A stretch of DNA of 10,720 bases. Source: Phoronis pallida (Eukaryota; Phoronida; Phoronidae). Shown in pieces: positions 9,901 through 10,720 of this stretch; the first letter of the stretch is position 1; each line of letters starts with the position of its first letter. The position numbers and the translations under genes are program-made. The DNA lies in NCBI GenBank assembly GCA_028565715.1, contig JAOXYC010228459.1, forward strand, positions 1 through 10,720, written 5' to 3'. The notes beneath the pieces were generated by a model, which did not search any database, was not told the origin of the DNA, and saw nothing but the letters and a program-made list of their open reading frames with translations.

Positions 9901-10380
9901 CTGGGCTTAATATTCTAATTAAAACAACAACAGGTTTTTAAGTCGCAACATGTTTCGACGCGAAGGAGCTTCCACCATTGTCAAGCTTTATTTGTAGAAT
10001 GACAAGCCTAAAGGCTGCGTACAAACACATAATCATAACACATGCAATAAAGTGTCAAACAAAAATATGGAATGGCATATGAACAACGAATTGATACAAT
10101 AAAGTCAACAACTCATGCACAACCTGAGCATTCAATGAAGGATTTATCTTAGCTATTTGAATCGTCTCAACAATGGTGAAAGCACCATCGAAACATGTTG
10201 CGATTTAAAAACTTCAACTTGGTTGTTTTTATCAGAATATTACTGCTGCTCGTCACTACACAAACATCTGGGCTTAAATCTGGAAAATGATAGTAAAAGT
10301 CAACTCAAACCTACCCTGGACTTTTCTGATCTCATCTTCAAGCTCTTCTTGCTCTGTTTTACAGTCCTGTACACTTTGTT
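942..10380 (-). CDS. HMMR: HMMR/RHAMM-like gene, 3' portion: 14 exons to the stop codon, 5' end outside the window
   Basis: Fourteen exons join with consistent phases into about 991 residues, with no internal stop. The C-terminal region matches what I recall of vertebrate HMMR. It has YAKLLGHNNQKQKIRHVMK (human YAKLLGHQNLKQKIKHVVK), FDSSKAFHHGKEN (human FDPSKAFHHESKEN) and TPLKEGN. HMMR is a coiled-coil protein of centrosomes and spindle microtubules that works with TPX2 and dynein in spindle assembly; in vertebrates it also binds hyaluronan at the cell surface. No signal peptide or membrane segment is seen. Nearly every residue upstream of the C-terminal tail is in heptad-like, E/K/L/Q-rich coiled coil. 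Human HMMR is about 724 residues, so this orthologue is longer even without its N-terminus. KIF15 shares the KLLGH-NxKQKI zipper, but the FDxSKAFHH...KEN...TPLKEGN tail is specific to HMMR. The N-terminus, promoter and 5' UTR lie right of 10720. Confidence 0.88.
971..1345 (-). other. intron between w13 and w14, no element recognised
   Basis: A 375-nt intron with donor GTTAGC and a long pyrimidine tract before the acceptor. I see no repeat or RNA gene inside it. Confidence 0.7.
1346..1490 (-). CDS. HMMR: HMMR-like exon w13, C-terminal tail with KEN motif
   Basis: 145 nt, phase 0 in and phase 1 out. The acceptor is ATTGTAG and the donor GTTAGC. It encodes EVYKLRDETTKLKRKILK, then FDSSKAFHHGKEN and VPTTPLKE. 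A second BX7B basic motif (R-DETTKLK-R) lies at 1449-1475. The FDxSKAFHH and TPLKEGN signatures are diagnostic for HMMR. A KEN box (1371-1379) and a TPLK minimal CDK site (1350-1361) sit close together. Confidence 0.95.
1546..1915. mobile_element. possible TTAA-bounded non-autonomous element in the w12/w13 intron
   Basis: The ends read TTTAAAG...CATT on one side and, inverted, TTTAAAGGGACATT on the other, each overlapping a TTAA. GAAACCGG occurs twice inside, near 1673 and 1894. The terminal repeats are short and imperfect, so this is tentative. The rest of this 780-nt intron (1916-2270) shows only a small hairpin around GTGATAAG/CTTATCAT near 2098-2122. Confidence 0.3.
2271..2447 (-). CDS. 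HMMR: HMMR-like exon w12, conserved C-terminal zipper
   Basis: 177 nt, phase 0 at both ends. The acceptor is TTTTCTAG and the donor GTTAGC. It encodes EQLDAYEAEKRLLLGQTQ followed by YAKLLGHNNQKQKIRHVMK and MKEENSSLKQ. This is the most conserved block of HMMR: the C-terminal leucine zipper used for centrosome and spindle targeting in vertebrates. It contains a BX7B basic motif (K-QKIRHVM-K, positions 2301-2327) of the type assigned to hyaluronan binding. Confidence 0.95.
2463..2519. mobile_element. MITE end fragment (TTAA foldback family)
   Basis: It starts TTAAAGATACTGTC and continues through ATCTGGCGTCAAC and CAAATCAAC, collinear with the left arm of the full copies at 6446 and 7746. The remainder is missing. 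It lies in the short intron between w11 and w12, about 15 nt from the w12 acceptor. Confidence 0.75.
2631..2679 (-). CDS. HMMR: HMMR-like micro-exon w11
   Basis: 49 nt, phase 2 in and phase 0 out, easy to miss. The acceptor is TTCTCTGCAG and the donor GTAAGC. It encodes WKTKFEELQEKVEPFM, which lines up with vertebrate HMMR WRLLYEELYEKTKPFQ directly before the QLDAFE motif. That family match supports it far beyond what its length could. Confidence 0.9.
2941..3110. repeat. foldback element with internal GGTAAT repeats, w10/w11 intron
   Basis: The arms 2941-2971 and 3081-3110 share an inverted CCTGACCCTAG core plus ACCA(A/G)CCATA. The interior carries several GGTAAT/ATTACC motifs (about 2981, 3014, 3033, 3044 and 3072) in both orientations, which themselves can pair. 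It lies beside the w10 donor. The rest of this intron (2680-2940) shows nothing recognisable. Confidence 0.65.
3138..3437 (-). CDS. HMMR: HMMR-like exon w10
   Basis: 300 nt, phase 2 at both ends. The acceptor is TTCCACAG and the donor is a consensus GTAAGT. It contains KLEKLDGVLSKSHNDMMEQS, parallel to w9, followed by Q/E/K-rich coiled coil (KLQKQADKFQREVNQLQEEL). It corresponds to the segment of vertebrate HMMR just before the WRLLYEELYEKTKPF motif. Confidence 0.92.
3511..3785. mobile_element. decayed copy of the TTAA foldback MITE, w9/w10 intron
   Basis: The left end AAGTTACTGTCTCTGTGTTGG matches the family terminus, minus one edge base. An inner left-arm stretch near 3619-3664 (CAAAAAATCTGTAA, TTTGAGAGCTTTACAT) mirrors a right-arm stretch near 3705-3765 (TTTTTTGACTCAGATCCAAG). 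Divergence is high and the right terminus is lost, so this is an old insertion. Confidence 0.6.
3854..4213 (-). CDS. HMMR: HMMR-like exon w9
   Basis: 360 nt, phase 2 at both ends, so it is a frame-neutral module. The acceptor is CATTTTAG and the donor GTAATG. Its start (KLSALENVLENNKSDMMAQS) is clearly similar to the start of w10, and its end (TLKEAKENAERFCETAE) to the end of w8. The product is coiled coil throughout. Confidence 0.92.
4466..4602. repeat. nested double hairpin, w8/w9 intron
   Basis: Outer arms 4466-4492 and 4576-4602 are inverted copies (GCTCTAT...GACAGCTCT against AGAGCTGTC...ATAGAGC). Inner arms 4508-4526 and 4533-4550 form a second hairpin (GAACATAGAACC against GGTTTTATGTTTC). 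GAACATAGA recurs in both. The structure ends about 20 nt from the w8 donor. The rest of the intron is unremarkable. Confidence 0.7.
4622..4853 (-). CDS. HMMR: HMMR-like exon w8
   Basis: 232 nt, phase 1 in and phase 2 out, donor GTATTG. There are two possible acceptors 6 nt apart (exon start at 4853 or 4847). Both keep the frame and differ by two residues. The product runs from QKQQTEVEELADDYD to an end containing TLKAEVEEKEGLRDVAE and a split arginine codon. Its start resembles the end of w7, and its end resembles the end of w9. Confidence 0.9.
5047..5096. repeat. perfect 16-bp inverted repeat hairpin, w7/w8 intron
   Basis: GCTATATTGAGGAGCT at 5047-5062 and its exact reverse complement at 5081-5096 flank an 18-nt loop. 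GCAATGTGTTTT occurs as a direct repeat near 4999 and at 5095, so the hairpin may be part of a larger decayed element. Nothing else is recognised in this 479-nt intron. Confidence 0.7.
5333..6278 (-). CDS. HMMR: HMMR-like exon w7, the large central rod exon
   Basis: 946 nt (about 315 codons), phase 0 in and phase 1 out, by far the longest exon. The acceptor is CTTTTTCAG and the donor is a consensus GTGAGT. The product is uninterrupted coiled coil: DEKDILSSKLEESKEEFERL at the start, many LEE, LES and KLR heptads, and VEEIADDHDDAAVRLRESE near the end. That last stretch resembles the start of w8 (VEELADDYDTAKLKLEESE), which suggests duplication. Taken alone this exon looks like many coiled-coil proteins (myosin rods, golgins); its identity comes from being in frame with the HMMR C-terminal exons. 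Confidence 0.92.
6446..6769. mobile_element. palindromic MITE, near-complete copy A, w6/w7 intron
   Basis: About 324 bp with termini AGATACTC...GAGTATCT. The right end is followed by TTAA and the left is preceded by ATAA, a likely mutated TTAA. The two halves are inverted copies over roughly 135-145 bp each, with a short non-palindromic centre near 6585-6632. No transposase ORF is present, so it is non-autonomous. The TTAA target and the termini suggest mobilisation by a piggyBac-type transposase, which is an inference. Confidence 0.85.
6972..7094. repeat. long-arm foldback, w6/w7 intron
   Basis: Arms 6972-7028 and 7039-7094 pair over about 56 bp with few mismatches (TATGAATCTTTTCCAGCAA against TTGCTGGAAAAGATTCATA; CCTAATTCCCTCAAC against GTTGAGGGAATTAGG) around a 10-nt loop. 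It is unrelated in sequence to the adjacent MITE. It lies about 60 nt from the w6 donor, inside the intron. Confidence 0.8.
7155..7303 (-). CDS. HMMR: HMMR-like exon w6
   Basis: 149 nt, phase 1 in and phase 0 out. The acceptor is TTTTTAAG after a long T-rich tract and the donor is GTGGGT. It encodes AAEQERDQLEIQVQSEV... ending ELMSQLSYEQ. Both other frames contain stops. Its flanking introns each hold a copy of the same palindromic MITE. The exon is not a multiple of three, so skipping it would shift the frame. Confidence 0.87.
7746..8068. mobile_element. palindromic MITE, near-complete copy B, w5/w6 intron
   Basis: About 323 bp, closely similar to copy A along its whole length, and flanked on both sides by TTAA (7742-7745 and 8069-8072). 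This is the best-preserved target site duplication of the family. Termini are AGATACTC...GAGTATCT. Its right end stops 18-22 nt from the w5 splice donor. The rest of this intron (7304-7741) shows no element. Confidence 0.88.
8091..8278 (-). CDS. HMMR: HMMR-like exon w5, its donor next to a MITE
   Basis: 188 nt, phase 2 in and phase 1 out. The acceptor is ATCAACAG. Two overlapping candidate donors lie at the left edge, GTTGGT and GTTGAC four bases apart. Only the first (exon end 8091) gives the phase required by w6. The peptide includes AINDQYKQLEETLTAVYSDN and ends AVENNLV across the junction. Without splicing, the frame would run through the donor into the neighbouring MITE and stop around 7951. 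Confidence 0.87.
8307..8424. repeat. dispersed ~100-bp repeat, copy 2
   Basis: CGTTTTCATCCGTTTCTTT, ACACAGTTTGATCATTTT, TTCATTCTTTATC and TTGATCTCA occur in the same order as in the copy at 10610. It lies in the w4/w5 intron, starting about 28 nt from the w5 acceptor. No terminal inverted repeats are obvious. The remainder (8425-8613) shows nothing. Confidence 0.75.
8614..8700 (-). CDS. HMMR: HMMR-like exon w4
   Basis: 87 nt, phase 2 in and phase 2 out, so skipping it would keep the reading frame. The acceptor is TTTTTGCAG and the donor GTACGT. It encodes DSLQAQVNELEGTIREMQ then LQKFDDDDKI, with a run of four aspartates near its end. Confidence 0.83.
8804..8915. repeat. loopless 112-bp palindrome, w3/w4 intron
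   Basis: The sequence folds exactly about GAGCTC at 8857-8862. The arms (AGTTTCAAAATTATAA...AATATGAGCTC and its inverted partner) match with scattered mismatches over 56 bp and no spacer. The rest of this 352-nt intron is unremarkable. Confidence 0.8.
9053..9216 (-). CDS. HMMR: HMMR-like exon w3
   Basis: 164 nt, phase 0 in and phase 2 out. The acceptor is TTTTTGCAG and the donor is a strong GTAAGC. It encodes SLGANMDKIACETQMKIDHL... ending in EALTAY plus a split lysine codon. A second AG two bases further into the exon would break the frame, so the outer AG is preferred. The product is coiled coil with a somewhat lower heptad density than w7. Confidence 0.85.
9217..9550 (-). other. intron between w2 and w3, no element recognised
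   Basis: A 334-nt intron containing only short imperfect palindromes, such as AACAGTCATTGACTGTT near 9484. I see no repeat family member or RNA gene. Confidence 0.6.
9551..9636 (-). CDS. HMMR: HMMR-like exon w2
   Basis: 86 nt, entering in phase 1 and leaving in phase 0. The acceptor is TTTTTAG and the donor GTAAAT. It continues the coiled coil (ISNQLRCEKLQVDQE...LQETIK). The frame is set by the split alanine codon shared with w1 and by the phase-0 start of w3. Confidence 0.8.
9736..9790. mobile_element. MITE end fragment (TTAA foldback family, diverged)
   Basis: TTAAAGTTACTGGCTCTGTT followed by TCCGAATCAG resembles the left terminus of the decayed copy at 3511 (AAGTTACTGTCTCTGTG) more than copies A and B. 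It may represent an older subfamily. Only the end is recognisable. Confidence 0.5.
9909..10243. repeat. foldback with Penelope/hammerhead-like arms, w1/w2 intron
   Basis: Arms near 9909-9986 and 10165-10243 are inverted copies (TAATATTCT, TTTTTAAGTCGCAACATG and TTTCGA on one side; TCGAAACATGTTGCGATTTA and AGAATATTA on the other) separated by about 180 nt. Each arm reads ACAATGGTG...TCGAAACATGTTGCGA in its own orientation. This resembles the degenerate hammerhead-containing ends of Penelope-like elements. No GIY-YIG or reverse-transcriptase ORF is present. The arms are more diverged than those of the 406-551 foldback. Confidence 0.6.
10315..10380 (-). CDS. HMMR: HMMR-like exon w1 (first exon visible)
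   Basis: 66 nt, entering and leaving in phase 1. The acceptor is TTACAG with a T-rich tract (plus-strand A-run at 10391-10398) and the donor is GTAGGT. It encodes QSVQDCKTEQEELEDEIRKVQ minus its edge residue, a charged coiled-coil segment. The other two frames are worse: one has an early stop and the other breaks phase with w2. The exon upstream of it is not in the window. Confidence 0.75.
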
Positions 10381-10428
10381 CTGTAATTGAAAAAAAAATT
10401 GTAACGAAACAAATGCAGAAAATATCCT

Positions 10429-10482
10429 TCACTGGGATTCAAACCCACCATTTCTTGCAAATTAGGCGAGTATCAGAGTGGA
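10429..10482 (-). mobile_element. tRNA-derived SINE-like fragment
   Basis: On the minus strand the region reads ACTCGCCTAATTTGCAAGAA, then TGGTGGGTTTGAATCCCAG. The last part is a tRNA T-arm or Pol III B-box look-alike (GGGTTTGAATCCC at 10434-10446). No A-box, complete cloverleaf, tail or target duplication can be seen, so it is a fragment and not a tRNA gene. Confidence 0.45.
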
Positions 10483-10609
10483 AAGAATATAGTAATTACA
10501 GTCATCAGATTCTACAGAAAAGCCCTGAAAAAAAAATCTTTAGTAAGACCTGATAAAAGAATTAAAGGCGTACATCGTTACTTACGAATTTCGAGTTATT
10601 GGAATACAG

Positions 10610-10720
10610 CGTTTTCATCCGTTTCTTTAACACAGTTTGATCATTTTCGTTGCCAATATGTGTTACTACTTTCATTCTTTATCGATAACACAAAGCTCAT
10701 ACGTTACAGTTGATCTCAGT
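10610..10720. repeat. dispersed ~100-bp repeat, copy 3, cut by the window edge
   Basis: GCGTTTTCATCCGTTTCTTT, AACACAGTTTGATCATTTTC and TTCATTCTTTATCGATAACA align in order with copy 2 at 8307. The end TTGATCTCA lies at the window edge. It lies in the intron upstream of w1. Confidence 0.72.

Noticed and set aside
10429-10482. A functional tRNA gene
   Set aside because: Only a T-arm-like hairpin is visible, with an imperfect stem, and no acceptor, D-arm or terminator could be assembled.
10586-10620. A strong minus-strand GTAAGT donor-like site near 10585, suggesting another exon end
   Set aside because: An exon ending there in the phase needed by w1 meets a TAA within five codons, and the sequence to its right is dispersed repeat copy 3.
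406-10720. CRISPR-like or tandem array from the many repeats
   Set aside because: The repeats are inverted, unevenly spaced and of unrelated sequence. No regular direct repeat and spacer pattern exists, and the DNA is eukaryotic.

Overview
The window is animal nuclear DNA. It contains canonical GT-AG introns, AT-rich non-coding sequence, several dispersed short repeats and one multi-exon gene. Nothing prokaryotic (operons, Shine-Dalgarno sites, dense ORFs) is present. The repeat content suggests a marine invertebrate, possibly an echinoderm or another non-vertebrate deuterostome. That placement is a guess; only 'metazoan' is well supported.

One gene is visible, on the minus strand, and it fills positions 10380 to 942. 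I can join 14 exons whose splice phases agree at every junction. They give an open frame of about 991 residues ending at a stop codon at 942-944. The protein is almost entirely coiled coil. Its C-terminus carries the hallmark of HMMR/RHAMM, the hyaluronan-mediated motility receptor and spindle assembly factor: W-x-x-x-x-EEL...PF, then QLDAYEAEK, then YAKLLGHNNQKQKI, then FDSSKAFHHGKEN...TPLKEGN. The 5' part of the gene (N-terminus and promoter) lies beyond the right edge. The visible part alone already exceeds the usual length of the vertebrate protein. Internal similarities between neighbouring exons indicate that the rod grew by tandem exon duplication.

Layout, right to left in transcription order: w1 10315-10380, w2 9551-9636, w3 9053-9216, w4 8614-8700, w5 8091-8278, w6 7155-7303, w7 5333-6278 (large), w8 4622-4853, w9 3854-4213, w10 3138-3437, w11 2631-2679, w12 2271-2447, w13 1346-1490, w14 942-970 with the stop. 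Positions 1-941 are 3' UTR and downstream flank.

Most introns hold a different inverted-repeat (foldback) element. The clearest is a family of long-arm palindromic MITEs bounded by TTAA, with two near-complete copies (6446-6769, 7746-8068), a decayed copy (3511-3785) and end fragments (2463-2519, 9736-9790). Two other foldbacks (406-551, 9909-10243) contain sequences resembling the hammerhead-ribozyme core found in Penelope-like retroelements. A roughly 100-bp dispersed repeat occurs three times, and a tRNA-derived SINE-like fragment lies near 10430-10480. I see no novel multi-gene system. The points worth following up are the expanded HMMR rod and the density of foldback DNA in its introns.
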